A DNA stretch of 64,000 nt from Streptomyces sp. AC558_RSS880 (GCF_019049255.1 NZ_JAGMUJ010000130.1:186001-250000), one strand, 5' to 3'; positions 42,398 through 51,359 are shown, counted from the stretch's first letter. Notes: generated by a model from the letters alone, not told the origin. Made by a program: numbers and translations.

Positions 42398-43762
42398 ATG
42401 CCCCGCCCCCTGCGGGTAGCCATCGTCGGATCCGGCCCCGCCGGGATCTACGCCGCCGACGCCCTGCTCAAGTCCGACGTGGCCGCCGAACCGGGCGTGT
42501 CCATCGACATCTTCGAGCGCATGCCGGCACCGTTCGGACTGATCCGGTACGGCGTCGCCCCCGACCACCCGCGGATCAAGGGCATCATCACGGCCCTGCA
42601 CCAAGTGCTCGACAAGCCGCAGATACGGCTGTTCGGCAATGTGGACTACGGCACCGACGTCCACCTCGACGATCTGCGCACGTTCTACGACGGTGTGATC
42701 TTCGCCACCGGCGCCACGGCCGACCGCGCGCTGGACGTGCCCGGCATCGACCTCGACGGCTCCTACGGCGCCGCGGACTTCGTCTCCTGGTACGACGGCC
42801 ACCCGGACGTGCCGCGCACCTGGCCCCTCCAGGCCGAGAAGGTCGCCGTGCTCGGCGTCGGCAACGTCGCCCTCGACGTGGCCCGCATCCTGGCCAAGAC
42901 GGCCGACGAACTGCTGCCCACCGAGATCCCGCCGAACGTCTACGAGGGCCTGAAGGCCAACAAGGCGGTGGAGATCCACGTCTTCGGCCGCCGCGGCCCG
43001 GCGCAGGCGAAGTTCAGCCCGATGGAGCTGCGGGAGCTGGACCACTCCCCCACCATCGAGGTCATCGTCGACCCCGAGGACATCGACTACGACGACGGTT
43101 CGATCGCCACCCGGCGCGGCAACAAGCAGGCCGACATGGTCGCCAAGACCCTGGAGAACTGGGCGATCCGCGACGCCGGCGACCGTCCGCACAAGCTGTT
43201 CCTGCACTTCTTCGAGTCGCCCACCGAGATCCTCGGTGAGGACGGCAAGGTCGTCGGCCTGCGCACCGAGCGCACCGAACTCAACGGCACCGGCAACGTC
43301 AAGGGGACCGGCGAGTTCAAGGACTGGGACGTCAGCGCGGTCTACCGGGCCGTGGGCTACCTCTCCGACAAGCTCCCCAAGCTGCCCTGGGACATCGGCT
43401 CCGGCACGGTCCCGGACGAGGGCGGGCGCGTCATCCAGGAGACCGGCGAGCACCTGGACTCCACGTACGTCACCGGCTGGATCCGGCGCGGTCCGGTGGG
43501 CCTGATCGGCCACACCAAGGGCGACGCCAACGAGACGGTGGGGAACCTGCTGGAGGACTACGCGGGCGGCCGGCTCCAGACCCCCGCGTCGCCGGACCCG
43601 GAGGCCGTGGACGCGTTCCTCGCCGAACGCGGCATCCGCTTCACCACCTGGGACGGCTGGTACCGCCTGGACGCCGCGGAGAAGGCGCTGGGCGAGCCGC
43701 AGGGCCGTGAACGCGTGAAGCTCGTGGAGCGCGAGGACATGCTGCGCGAGAGCGGCGCCTGA
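42398..43762 (+). CDS. Ferredoxin/flavodoxin-NADP+ reductase, FprA-like
   Basis: 454 aa, starting MPRPLRVAIVGSGPAGIYAADALLKS, where GSGPAG is the FAD dinucleotide fold. Second half: VAVLGVGNVALDVARIL (NADP-binding GxGNVA), FGRRGPAQAKFSPMELRELDHSP (typical of mycobacterial FprA and adrenodoxin reductase) and VYVTGWIRRGPVGLIGHTKGDANETVGNLLEDY near the end. It passes electrons from NADPH to ferredoxins that feed P450s or Fe-S assembly. AGGGAACCTGACC precedes the ATG. The upstream dyad and iron-box-like site suggest regulation. Confidence 0.94.
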   Translation: MPRPLRVAIVGSGPAGIYAADALLKSDVAAEPGVSIDIFERMPAPFGLIRYGVAPDHPRIKGIITALHQVLDKPQIRLFGNVDYGTDVHLDDLRTFYDGVIFATGATADRALDVPGIDLDGSYGAADFVSWYDGHPDVPRTWPLQAEKVAVLGVGNVALDVARILAKTADELLPTEIPPNVYEGLKANKAVEIHVFGRRGPAQAKFSPMELRELDHSPTIEVIVDPEDIDYDDGSIATRRGNKQADMVAKTLENWAIRDAGDRPHKLFLHFFESPTEILGEDGKVVGLRTERTELNGTGNVKGTGEFKDWDVSAVYRAVGYLSDKLPKLPWDIGSGTVPDEGGRVIQETGEHLDSTYVTGWIRRGPVGLIGHTKGDANETVGNLLEDYAGGRLQTPASPDPEAVDAFLAERGIRFTTWDGWYRLDAAEKALGEPQGRERVKLVEREDMLRESGA

Positions 43763-43783
43763 CCTCCCGCCCCAAGGGCCCAC

Positions 43784-43832
43784 CGCCGAGCGCCCGTCAG
43801 GTCCGTTCCCCGGACCTGACGGGCGCTCGGCG
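43784..43832 (+). terminator. Hairpin terminator after the ferredoxin reductase gene
   Basis: A perfect 22-bp stem (begins CGCCGAGCGCCCGTCAGGTC) with a 5-nt TTCCC loop starts 22 bp after the stop. Confidence 0.85.
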
Positions 43833-43954
43833 CGTCCACGGCCGTCAGCGCGCTCACCCCGGAGGGTGAAAACGGCGGCGCATTGTGTACGATCCGATCC
43901 TTCACTGAAACACCACATGACCTTCACAGAAGAGTCATGCAGGGGGATGAGTTC

Positions 43955-44452
43955 ATGCGCATACGCACTGCCGCCGTCGCCACCACCGCCGCCGCGGGCG
44001 CGCTGGCCGCGCTGACGGCCGTTCCGGCCCAGGCCGCCGAGTACACCTCCGCGCTGAAGGTGCGCGGCATCCAGTACGACGCGCCCGGCGGCGACTCCAA
44101 CCGGTGCTCCGGGGGCAACACCCACCAGGAGTATCTGACGATCAAGAACTACTCGTCGTCGAAGACGGTCGACCTCAAGGGTTACCTCGTCAAGGACGCC
44201 GCCGGGAACAGATTCGTCTTCACCGCCCATCACCACCTCCAGCCCGGCGACTACGTGAAGCTGCGCGGCGGCAACGGCACCGACTCCGACAAGTACAACG
44301 TCGTCTACCGCGACAACTGCAACTTCATGTGGAACAACGACAAGGACACCATCTACCTCGTCAAGCCGACGGGCAGCCGGGCCGACGTGCACGCGTACAC
44401 CGCGCGCGGCTCCGACCCGGACGGCAACGGGTACGTGTCGTTCCACAAGTGA
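43955..44452 (+). CDS. Secreted lamin-tail-domain (LTD) protein
   Basis: 165 aa from ATG 43955 (AGGGGGAT ahead). A Sec signal (MRIRTAAVATTAAAGALAALTAVPAQAAE, about 28 residues) is followed by one LTD fold: SALKVRGIQYDAPGGDSNRCSGGNTHQEYLTIKNYSSSKTVDLKGYLVKDAAGNRFVF (residues 30-90), HHHLQPGDYVKLRGGNGTDS and the closing NNDKDTIYLVKPTGSRADVHAY. LTD domains are Ig-like modules often attached to exported nucleases or wall proteins; here one stands alone. Two cysteines (NRC, NCN) may form a disulfide. Role unknown. Confidence 0.85.
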   Translation: MRIRTAAVATTAAAGALAALTAVPAQAAEYTSALKVRGIQYDAPGGDSNRCSGGNTHQEYLTIKNYSSSKTVDLKGYLVKDAAGNRFVFTAHHHLQPGDYVKLRGGNGTDSDKYNVVYRDNCNFMWNNDKDTIYLVKPTGSRADVHAYTARGSDPDGNGYVSFHK

Positions 44453-44467
44453 TCCGGCGCCCGGCGG

Positions 44468-46837
44468 TCAGTCCGGGAGGGCCAGACGGTCCGTCTCCCC
44501 CGGGTGGAGGCGGACCGTGCGGTCCGGGAGGTGGACCTCGATCGGGGAGCGGCCGGAGGAGGGCACCGCGACCTCCAGCAGGCCGTGTTCCAGCCGCAGC
44601 CGGACACCCCAGTGACCGTGGTAGCGCAGGGTGAAGCCGTAGGAGGAGAGCTCGGGCAGGGGCACCGGGTCGAGCCACAGGGCTCCGCCGCGGGTCTCCA
44701 GACCGGTCAGTCCCCGCTGGACGAGGTCGAGGGTGCCGGCCATGGCGCCGAGGTGGATGCCCTCCCCGGTGGTACCGCCCTGGATGTCGGCGATGTCCGC
44801 CTGGAGGGCCTCCTGGCAGAACTTCCAGGCGTCCGCGCGCCGGGCCCTGGCCAGCACCCAGCCGTGGACCAGGCCGCTGAGGGTGGAGCCGTGGCTGGTG
44901 CGGTGCAGGTAGTGGTCGACCGTGCGCCGCCAGGTCCGTTCGTCCAGGCTCATCCCCAGCCTGCGGAAGATCCCCTGGAGTTCGGCGGGCGAGAAGAGGT
45001 AGCCCAGCATCAGGACGTCCGCCTGCTTGGACGCCTGGTACCGGTTGACGGTGTCGCCCTCGGCCTCCAGCAGCCGGTCCAGGCGCCGGATGTCGCCGTA
45101 GCGGTGCCGGTAGCCCCGCCAGTCGAGTTCGGCGAGTTCGCCGTAGCCCTCGAACTGGCTGATGACGCCGTGGTGGAGGGGGACGTGGAGGGTGCGGGAG
45201 ACCTCCTCCCACTTCTCCAGTTCCCTCGCGTCCAGTCCGGTCCGCTCGGCGAGTTCACGGCGGCGCGGCTCGGGCAGACCGCGCAGCACGTCCAGGGTGC
45301 GGGCGAGCACCCAGGCGGCCGTGACATTGGTGTACGCGTTGTCGTCGAGGCCCGGTTCGGTGGCGTCCGGGTAGGCGTCGTGGTACTCGTCGGGGCCGAC
45401 CACGCCCTTGATGCGGTAGCGGCCCAGCCGGTCGTCGAAGGTGGCGGAGTCCGCCCAGAAGCGGGAGATGTTCAGCAGCATCTCGGCGCCCTTGGTCTGC
45501 AGGAACTCCTGGTCGCCGCTGGCCTCGCAGTACTGCCAGACGTTGTACGCGATCGCCGACCCCACGTGGTGCTGGAGGTGGGAGTGGTCGGGCAGCCAGC
45601 GGCCGGAGCGGGGGTTGAGGTGCAGCTGCTGGGTCTCCTCCCGGCCGTCGCTGCCGCTCTGCCAGGGGTACATCGCGCCGTGGCGCCCGGCGTCCCGGGC
45701 GGCGGTGCGGGCGCGCTCCAGACGCCGGTGACGGTGGTGCAGCAGCGCGCGGGAGATCTCGGGGAAGTGCAGGTTGAGGTACGGCAGGACGAACAGCTCG
45801 TCCCAGAAGACGTGCCCCCGGTACGCCTCGCCGTGCAGCCCCCGGGCCGGGACCCCCACGTCCAGGTCCGCGGTGTGCGGGGAGAGGGTCTGCAGGACGT
45901 GGAAGAGGTGCAGCCGCAGGATGCGGCCCGCCTCGCCGGGTACGTCCAGTTCGGCCCGGCGCCACAGCTGGGCCCAGGCCGTCAGGTGCGGCGGGAGCAG
46001 CTCGTCGAAGCCGCCCGCCCGGACCACCCGGTCGACGGCGGCGTGCAGCGGGTCGCTGATCGCGGGGTCGCGGGAGGTGTGCAGGGCGATGATCTTGTCG
46101 ACGGTGACGGTGTCTCCGGCGGCCAGGTCCAGACGGGTGCTCTGCAGGGCGCGCGGGCGGTCGTGCCGGTTCGTGACGGGCCCGGGTGCCGTCAGCCGGG
46201 CGGCGAGCGCGATCCGGACGTCCGAGGTGCGGGTGCGGCAGCGCAGCCACACCGTGTCCGCGGCGGCCGTGCCGGTGAGCACGTGGGTCAGATGACGGCC
46301 GTCCAGCTCCCGGTAGCGCGGCACCCCGGCGTTGGTGACGTCGCCGTCGAGCGCCGCCTCGGTCTCCAGGGTGCCGGAGAAGCCCTCGGCGGTGAACTCC
46401 GTGCGCAGGCCCGCCAGATGGGGGTCGGCCATGTGCACGAAGCGGTGCTGGCGCACCAGGAGCGTCCGTCCGGCGCCGAGGCCGTACCGCGTCCTGCGCT
46501 CCAGGAGTCCCGAGGACAGGTGCAGGGTCTCACCGTGGTCGAGCACGGGTGCGGTGTCGGGGGTGAGCCAGGGCTCGCCGGGGAGCCGGAAGCGCAGCGG
46601 CAGCCAGTTGGGCAGGTTGACCATGTCCTCGTTCTCGACGTGCCGTCCGGCGACCTCGGAGACGAGCCGGTTGTAGACGCCGGCCGCGTACGTGCCCGGG
46701 TAGTGCACCTCGTCCGCGGAACACTCCGGCAGCGCGCCCCGGGTGGCGAAGTATCCGTTGCCGAGGGTGCACAGCGACTCCCGCAGGCGCGCGTCGGCGG
46801 GATCGTAGCCCTCGTGCTCCCAGGTCCAGCCCGTCAC
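44468..46837 (-). CDS. Glycoside hydrolase family 65 phosphorylase
   Basis: 789 aa from GTG 46837 (GGAGGAGCGTC upstream). N-terminal domain begins TGWTWEHEGYDPADARLRESLCTLGNGYFATRGALPE. The (alpha/alpha)6 barrel contains YRGHVFWDELFVLPYLNLHFPEISRALL, MYPWQSGSDGREETQ, HVGSAIAYNVWQYCEASGD and the catalytic acid in IKGVVGPDEYHD (Glu). The C-terminal region has GTTGEGIHLGAMAGTLDLVQRGLTGLE. The family includes trehalose, maltose and kojibiose phosphorylases that use phosphate to split alpha-glucosides. A beta-phosphoglucomutase, often fused or adjacent, is not here. Specificity cannot be read from the sequence by eye. Confidence 0.93.
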   Translation of the reverse strand: MTGWTWEHEGYDPADARLRESLCTLGNGYFATRGALPECSADEVHYPGTYAAGVYNRLVSEVAGRHVENEDMVNLPNWLPLRFRLPGEPWLTPDTAPVLDHGETLHLSSGLLERRTRYGLGAGRTLLVRQHRFVHMADPHLAGLRTEFTAEGFSGTLETEAALDGDVTNAGVPRYRELDGRHLTHVLTGTAAADTVWLRCRTRTSDVRIALAARLTAPGPVTNRHDRPRALQSTRLDLAAGDTVTVDKIIALHTSRDPAISDPLHAAVDRVVRAGGFDELLPPHLTAWAQLWRRAELDVPGEAGRILRLHLFHVLQTLSPHTADLDVGVPARGLHGEAYRGHVFWDELFVLPYLNLHFPEISRALLHHRHRRLERARTAARDAGRHGAMYPWQSGSDGREETQQLHLNPRSGRWLPDHSHLQHHVGSAIAYNVWQYCEASGDQEFLQTKGAEMLLNISRFWADSATFDDRLGRYRIKGVVGPDEYHDAYPDATEPGLDDNAYTNVTAAWVLARTLDVLRGLPEPRRRELAERTGLDARELEKWEEVSRTLHVPLHHGVISQFEGYGELAELDWRGYRHRYGDIRRLDRLLEAEGDTVNRYQASKQADVLMLGYLFSPAELQGIFRRLGMSLDERTWRRTVDHYLHRTSHGSTLSGLVHGWVLARARRADAWKFCQEALQADIADIQGGTTGEGIHLGAMAGTLDLVQRGLTGLETRGGALWLDPVPLPELSSYGFTLRYHGHWGVRLRLEHGLLEVAVPSSGRSPIEVHLPDRTVRLHPGETDRLALPD

Positions 46838-47014
46838 TGCGACGCTCCTCCCGCCGACGGCTGCCGTGCGGCTCCGCGCCGCGGCGGTCCGTCCCCGATC
46901 CGTCACCGACGGTGAAACCCGCGCCGGTCGTGGACGGACGGCAGCCGCGGCCCGCGGCCGACCACCGGAGTACCCGTGGCGGGTGTCCGGCACACACCGG
47001 CCGGCGGGAGCCGC

Positions 47015-48745
47015 CTACCGCTCCCCCACCGGCACGCGCCACAGCAGGGTGGTGCCCCGGCCGGCGGAGCCGGTGACGTCGAACGTGCCGCCCAGACGTT
47101 CCGCGCGCTCGGCCATGTTGCGCAGCCCGCTGCGGCGGCCCCCGTCCGGAACGCCCACGCCGTTGTCCGCGACCGTCAGCCGCACCTCGCGTCCGTCGGT
47201 CTCGAGCACCACCTCGGCGCGGTCGGCGCGGGCGTGCCGGGCGATGTTGGTCAGCGCCTCGGAGAGCACGGCCACCAGATGGTCGGCGGCCTCCTTGGGG
47301 ACGTGGGTGTCGATCAGGCCCTCCATCCGCACGCTCGGGGGGAAGCCCAGCACGGGTGCGGCCTCGCCGACCACCCGTACGGCGCGGGCCCGCAGGCCGG
47401 TTCCGCCCGCGCCCTCGTCGGCGGGCGAGCGCAGGCCGAAGATGGTCGACCGGATGATCTTGATGGTCTCGTCCAGGTCGTCCACGGCCCGCAGCACCCG
47501 CTCCGAGGCCTCCTTGTGCTCGATGAACCGGCCGGCGCTCTGCAGCGTCATGCCGGTGGCGAACAGCCGTTGGATCGCCAGGTCGTGCAGATCGCGGGCG
47601 ATCCGGTCGCGGTCCTCGAGCACGGCGATCTGCTCGGCGTCCTGGCGGCGTTCCGCCAGCTCCATCGCCACGGCCGCCTGGGCGGCGAACCCCCGCAGCG
47701 GTTCGATCTCCTTCTCCGTGAACGCGTTGCGGTCCGCGGCCCGCACCAGCAGGACGATGCCGCGCACGCCCTCGCCCGACCCGATGGGCACGGCGACCGC
47801 CGGACCGAGGTCCGTGTACCGCTGGGGGCCCGGGAAGGCCCGGTCGTCGCGCGCGATGTCCGCGCTGATGACGGGAGCGGCGCTGGTGAAGGCGCGGCCC
47901 AGCAGGCTGTCGTCGACGGGCACGACGAGCCCGCGGTGGGTGTCCGCGCCCTGCCCGATGGCCAGTTCCACGGTCAGTGAGTCGGTGTCGGCCATGGGCA
48001 CCGCGACCGCTGCGAGGGCGGCCCCGGTGATCTCCCGGGCGCGTTCGGCGATGAGCAGGAGCGCCGCGCCGCGTTCGCTGCCGGACATCAGTCCGTGGGT
48101 GATCTCGGCGTTGGCCCGCAGCCACCGCTCGCGCAGCCGGGACTCCTCGTACAGGCGGGCGTTGTCGATGGCGACGCCGGCGGCGACCGCGAGGGTGGAC
48201 AGGACCGACTCGTCCTCCTCGTCGAAGTGCGCCCCGCCCCGCTTCTCGGTCAGGTACAGGTTGCCGAAGACCTGGTCGCGGACCCGGATGGGGACCCCGA
48301 GGAAGGTGTTCATCGGCGGGTGGTGGGGCGGGAATCCGTACGAGGCGGGGTGGTCGGAGAGTTTCGGCACCCGCAGCGGCTCGGGACGGCGGATCAGCTC
48401 GCCGAGGATGCCGTGGCCCTCGGGGTAGTGGCCGATGCGGGCGATCGCCTCCTCGCTGACCCCGACGGTGTGGAAGGCGGACAGCCGCCTGCCGTCCGGG
48501 CCGATCACGCCCAGTGCGGCGTACTCCGCGTCCACCAGCGCCGCCGCGGCCTCGACGATGCTGTGCAGCGCCTGCTCCAGGTCGAGTTCCCGGCCGACCG
48601 AGAGAACGGCCTCCAGCAGACTGTGCACCCGGTCGCGGGTGCCACGGGCCGCGTCGATCCGCGCCTGGAGCTCCTCCAGCAGCTCGTCGAGCCTCAGCTG
48701 CGGTAGCCGTACGCGGGCGTCCCCGTCCCGCTCGGAGCCTGCCAC
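47015..48745 (-). CDS. DosS/DevS-like GAF-GAF sensor histidine kinase
   Basis: 576 aa. Two GAF domains precede the kinase. GAF-A (about residues 50-200) contains SYGFPPHHPPMNTFLGVPIRVRDQVFGNLYLTEKRGGAHFDEEDESVLSTLAVAAGVAIDNARLY, closely like the haem-binding GAF of mycobacterial DosS/DevS, whose proximal His precedes PPM. GAF-B (about 220-360) follows. The HisKA_3 dimer domain has DRDRIARDLHDLAIQRLFATGMTLQS (His in RDLHD) and the ATPase ends SEALTNIARHARAD and GRRSGLRNMAERAERLGG. It should sense O2, CO or NO through haem. No response regulator is adjacent, but the divergent neighbour is a flavohaemoglobin. Confidence 0.93.
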   Translation of the reverse strand: MAGSERDGDARVRLPQLRLDELLEELQARIDAARGTRDRVHSLLEAVLSVGRELDLEQALHSIVEAAAALVDAEYAALGVIGPDGRRLSAFHTVGVSEEAIARIGHYPEGHGILGELIRRPEPLRVPKLSDHPASYGFPPHHPPMNTFLGVPIRVRDQVFGNLYLTEKRGGAHFDEEDESVLSTLAVAAGVAIDNARLYEESRLRERWLRANAEITHGLMSGSERGAALLLIAERAREITGAALAAVAVPMADTDSLTVELAIGQGADTHRGLVVPVDDSLLGRAFTSAAPVISADIARDDRAFPGPQRYTDLGPAVAVPIGSGEGVRGIVLLVRAADRNAFTEKEIEPLRGFAAQAAVAMELAERRQDAEQIAVLEDRDRIARDLHDLAIQRLFATGMTLQSAGRFIEHKEASERVLRAVDDLDETIKIIRSTIFGLRSPADEGAGGTGLRARAVRVVGEAAPVLGFPPSVRMEGLIDTHVPKEAADHLVAVLSEALTNIARHARADRAEVVLETDGREVRLTVADNGVGVPDGGRRSGLRNMAERAERLGGTFDVTGSAGRGTTLLWRVPVGER

Positions 48746-49091
48746 CCGGATGCCTCCCGTCCCCTCGTCCGACGCCGTCGCCCGGCGGCCACCCGGCCGG
48801 CGCCCCGGTAACGGTCCAGTGAACGTGACGGTACGGCATGGGCCGGGCGGCCGGGCCGGCGGGGATCACGGGCGGGCGGCCGCCCACTGCGCCGGACGGG
48901 CCGACCGGCCCTGTCCCGCGACCGGCCTCCGGGGCCGGAGGTCCCTTCCTGCGGGACGACGGTCCCGCACTGCCCCCGACGACCCCGTTACCCCCGGTAA
49001 CAGACATGGGGGATTGCTATACAGGTGCTGCCGCCGGTCCGGATCCGCGGTCCAACTCTCTTTTCCCGCCCCGCCCTTGGGAGACTTCATA
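48746..49091. other. Divergent promoter region of the kinase and flavohaemoglobin genes
   Basis: About 345 bp without a gene. It is GC-rich apart from the last 100 bp, where the GTTACC-CCC-GGTAAC dyad (48987-49001) and an AT-rich GGATTGCTATACAGG stretch lie. A NsrR- or DevR-type box was looked for and not recognised. Confidence 0.45.
48987..49001. promoter_or_regulatory. Perfect dyad GTTACC-N3-GGTAAC
   Basis: A 6-bp inverted repeat with a CCC spacer, 90 bp before the flavohaemoglobin start. The same arrangement (GTTACC-GGC-GGTAAG) occurs at 17123 in front of the lipase gene. Confidence 0.55.
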
Positions 49092-50291
49092 CTGTCCGAA
49101 GAGTCCGCCGCAGTGCTGCGGGCCACCCTGCCCGCCGTGGCCGGGGCGCTCGCCGAGATCACCACACGCTTCTACGGCTCGATGTTCCGCGACCGGCCCG
49201 AGCTGCTGGACGGCCTGTTCAACCGGGGCAACCAGGCCAGTGGCGCCCAACGCCGGGCGCTCGCCGGGTCCATAGCCGGTTTCGCCCGGGCGCTGCTCGA
49301 GGACCCGGACACCCGCCCGGACGCCCTGCTGTCCCGGATCGCCCACAAACACGTGGCGGTCGGGATCACCGACGACCAGTACACGATCGTGCACAAGTAC
49401 CTGTTCGGCGCGATCGCCGAGGTGCTGGGCGACGCCGTGACACCCGAGGTCGCCGCCGCCTGGGACGAGGTGTACTGGCTGATGGCCGGCGCCCTCATCG
49501 CGCGGGAGGCGCGCCTGTACCACGACGCCGGTGTCGCACCGGGCGACATCTGGCGCCGCTGGACGGTCGTCGAACGCCATGAGGAGACGGACGACGTGGT
49601 GTCGTTCCTGCTGCGCCCCGCCGACGACGAACCCGCCCCGCCGGCCCGGGCGGGCCAGTACGTCAGCGTGCGGCTGCTCATGCCCGACGGGGTGCACCAG
49701 CTGCGCCAGTACAGCCTGTCCTCCGACCCCGGGGACGATCTGCGCCGCATCACCGTCAAGCGGGTCGCGGGAGCGGACGGCGCACCGGACGGCGAGGTCT
49801 CCCACCTGCTGCACGAGCGGACCGGCACCGGGGACGAGCTGACGCTGTCCGTGCCCGCCGGGGACGTGGCGCTCGACGAGGCCGGCACCCCGCTGGTCCT
49901 GGTCTCGGCCGGCATCGGCTGCACCCCGATGCTGGGCATGCTCGCCCGGCTGGCCGCCACCGGCTCCACCCGGCGGGTGCTCGTCCTGCACGCCGACGGC
50001 TCGCCCGGCGAGCACGCCCTGCGCGCCGAGACCCGCGAGGCGGTGGACTCACTGCCCGACGCGGAGGCGGTCTTCTGGTACGAGCGTCCCGGCCCCGAGG
50101 AGCCCGACGCCCGCGGCGGTCTGATGGATCTCTCGGGGATCGACGTACCGGCGGACGCGACGGTGTACCTGTGCGGCCCACTGCCGTTCATGCGTGCCGT
50201 GCGCGGCGGGCTGCTCGACGCCGGGGTGCCCGCCCGCTCCGTCCACTACGAGGTCTTCGGCCCCGATCTGTGGCTGCCCGAGACGGCCTGA
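49092..50291 (+). CDS. hmp: Flavohaemoglobin / NO dioxygenase
   Basis: About 400 aa. The globin domain (residues about 1-140) has LSEESAAVLRATLPAVAGALAEITTRFYGSMFRDRPELLDGLFNRGNQASGAQRRALAGSI, proximal His in AHKHVAVGITDDQYTIVHKYL, then the FAD domain with RQYSLSS and the NAD(P)-binding LVLVSAGIGCTPMLGML and YLCGPLPFM. It oxidises NO to nitrate. Relatives start M-LSEES; here the codon before CTG is ATA, so no ATG, GTG or TTG sits at the expected place. GGGAG lies 8 nt before CTG 49092, which I take as the start; TTG 49077 is possible. Confidence 0.9.
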   Translation: MSEESAAVLRATLPAVAGALAEITTRFYGSMFRDRPELLDGLFNRGNQASGAQRRALAGSIAGFARALLEDPDTRPDALLSRIAHKHVAVGITDDQYTIVHKYLFGAIAEVLGDAVTPEVAAAWDEVYWLMAGALIAREARLYHDAGVAPGDIWRRWTVVERHEETDDVVSFLLRPADDEPAPPARAGQYVSVRLLMPDGVHQLRQYSLSSDPGDDLRRITVKRVAGADGAPDGEVSHLLHERTGTGDELTLSVPAGDVALDEAGTPLVLVSAGIGCTPMLGMLARLAATGSTRRVLVLHADGSPGEHALRAETREAVDSLPDAEAVFWYERPGPEEPDARGGLMDLSGIDVPADATVYLCGPLPFMRAVRGGLLDAGVPARSVHYEVFGPDLWLPETA

Positions 50292-50295
50292 CCGT

Positions 50296-50332
50296 CCGGG
50301 CCCTTCGCGCCGCGGCGGGCGCGAAGGGCCCG
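50296..50332. terminator. Hairpin terminator between convergent genes
   Basis: CCGGGCCCTTCGCGCC pairs with GGGCGCGAAGGGCCCGG around a 5-nt loop, between the flavohaemoglobin stop and the roadblock gene stop. Confidence 0.8.
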
Positions 50333-50341
50333 GAGGCCGGA

Positions 50342-50716
50342 TCAGACCTCGAGCTCGGCCTCGATGCGCCGCAACTGGTGCCGCGCCATCGCCAGGTTGG
50401 CCCGGCCCGCGTCGAGCACCAGGTACAGGAAGAGACCGTTCCCGCCCCGCCCCTTGAGCAGGCGGATCAGGTGGTACTGGCTGCTCAGGGTGATCAGGAT
50501 GTCCTCGATCTCCTCGTTCAGGCCCAGGTGCTCCATGGTGCGCAGCTTGGACCGTACGACGTCGGTGTTGCCTGCGGCGGCGACCTCCAGGTTGAAGTCC
50601 TTGCCGCCGCCCAGCGTGCCGAGGGCCATGCCGCTGGTGTAGTCGACGAGTGCGGCGGCCGTCGCGCCGTCGATGGAGCTGAGGCATTCCTTGAGCGAGG
50701 TCTCGGTGTTGGCCAT
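50342..50716 (-). CDS. Roadblock/LC7-domain protein (last in cassette)
   Basis: 124 aa. ATG with AAAGGACACGTCCC ahead. One Roadblock/LC7 domain: SLKECLSSIDGATAAALVDYTSGMALGTLGGGKDFNLEVAAAGNTDVVRSKLRTMEHLGLNEEIEDILITLSSQYHLIRLLKGRGGNGLFLYLVLDAGRANLAMARHQLRRIEAEL. These domains dimerise and, in conservons (CvnB) and MglB, control a small GTPase. No GTPase is next to it. 86 bp separates it from the 172-aa roadblock gene upstream in the same direction. Confidence 0.9.
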   Translation of the reverse strand: MANTETSLKECLSSIDGATAAALVDYTSGMALGTLGGGKDFNLEVAAAGNTDVVRSKLRTMEHLGLNEEIEDILITLSSQYHLIRLLKGRGGNGLFLYLVLDAGRANLAMARHQLRRIEAELEV

Positions 50717-50802
50717 GGGACGTGTCCTTTCGGTCGTGACGGGTGATTCGGGCCGGCCGCCGGGTCGTACGGAGGCGTCCGGCCGGAGAGGAAAGCCGGG
50801 AG

Positions 50803-51321
50803 TCAGCCGCCGGGCTGGGGCCGGGGCCGGTGTGCGGGCCGCTGCGGGGTCCGCACCGGGAGGGTGCCGATCGGCCGGGCCGGGTCCTGGGCCGGCGCGG
50901 GGGTCTCCCGGACCGCGAGCCGGTCGGCGTGCCGCCCTCCCCCCGGGCCGATGTGGGTGTCCACCAGCTCCGCGATCCGGGCGCCGCCGCGCCGTCCCTC
51001 CAGGTGCAGCCGGCCCACGTTGACCCGGTCGTCGGCGAGAAGGGTGAGGACGGCGGTGGTGCCGGCCGCGTAGGTGGCGATGTAGCCCTGGCTGCCGCGC
51101 ACCAGGAGCTCGCGGAACTCGCCGCGGGCGGCGGCGTCCGCCATGCGGTACGCGACGCCGAGCGCGGCGGCGGTGAGCGCGGCCAGCCCCTCCGGTTCGG
51201 TGTCGGGGACGTCGTGGGCGAGGACGAGTCCGTCGACGGTGGCCGCGAGGGAGCCCGTCAGCCGGGGTACGCGGGTGCGGAGCCGACGCAGTTCGTCCAG
51301 CACGTCGGTCTCGACGGCCAT
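50803..51321 (-). CDS. Roadblock/LC7-like protein with Pro-rich tail
   Basis: 172 aa from ATG 51321. Residues 1-125 look like a divergent Roadblock domain: ELRRLRTRVPRLTGSLAATVDGLVLAHDVPDTEPEGLAALTAAALGVAYRMADAAARGEFRELLVRGSQGYIATYAAGTTAVLTLLADDRVNVGRLHLEGRRGGARIAELV. The final 45 residues are Pro/Arg-rich and probably disordered (PAQDPARPIGTLPVRTPQRPAHRPRPQPGG). Third of four leftward genes; AAAGGAGAC precedes the ATG. Confidence 0.8.
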   Translation of the reverse strand: MAVETDVLDELRRLRTRVPRLTGSLAATVDGLVLAHDVPDTEPEGLAALTAAALGVAYRMADAAARGEFRELLVRGSQGYIATYAAGTTAVLTLLADDRVNVGRLHLEGRRGGARIAELVDTHIGPGGGRHADRLAVRETPAPAQDPARPIGTLPVRTPQRPAHRPRPQPGG

Positions 51322-51359
51322 GAGCAGTCTCCTTTCGGCACGCTGTCGGCGCGCGCGGA

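Noticed and set aside
48746..49091. NsrR or DevR box in the kinase/flavohaemoglobin promoter region
   Set aside because: No sequence matched what I remember of these sites. Only the GTTACC dyad stood out.
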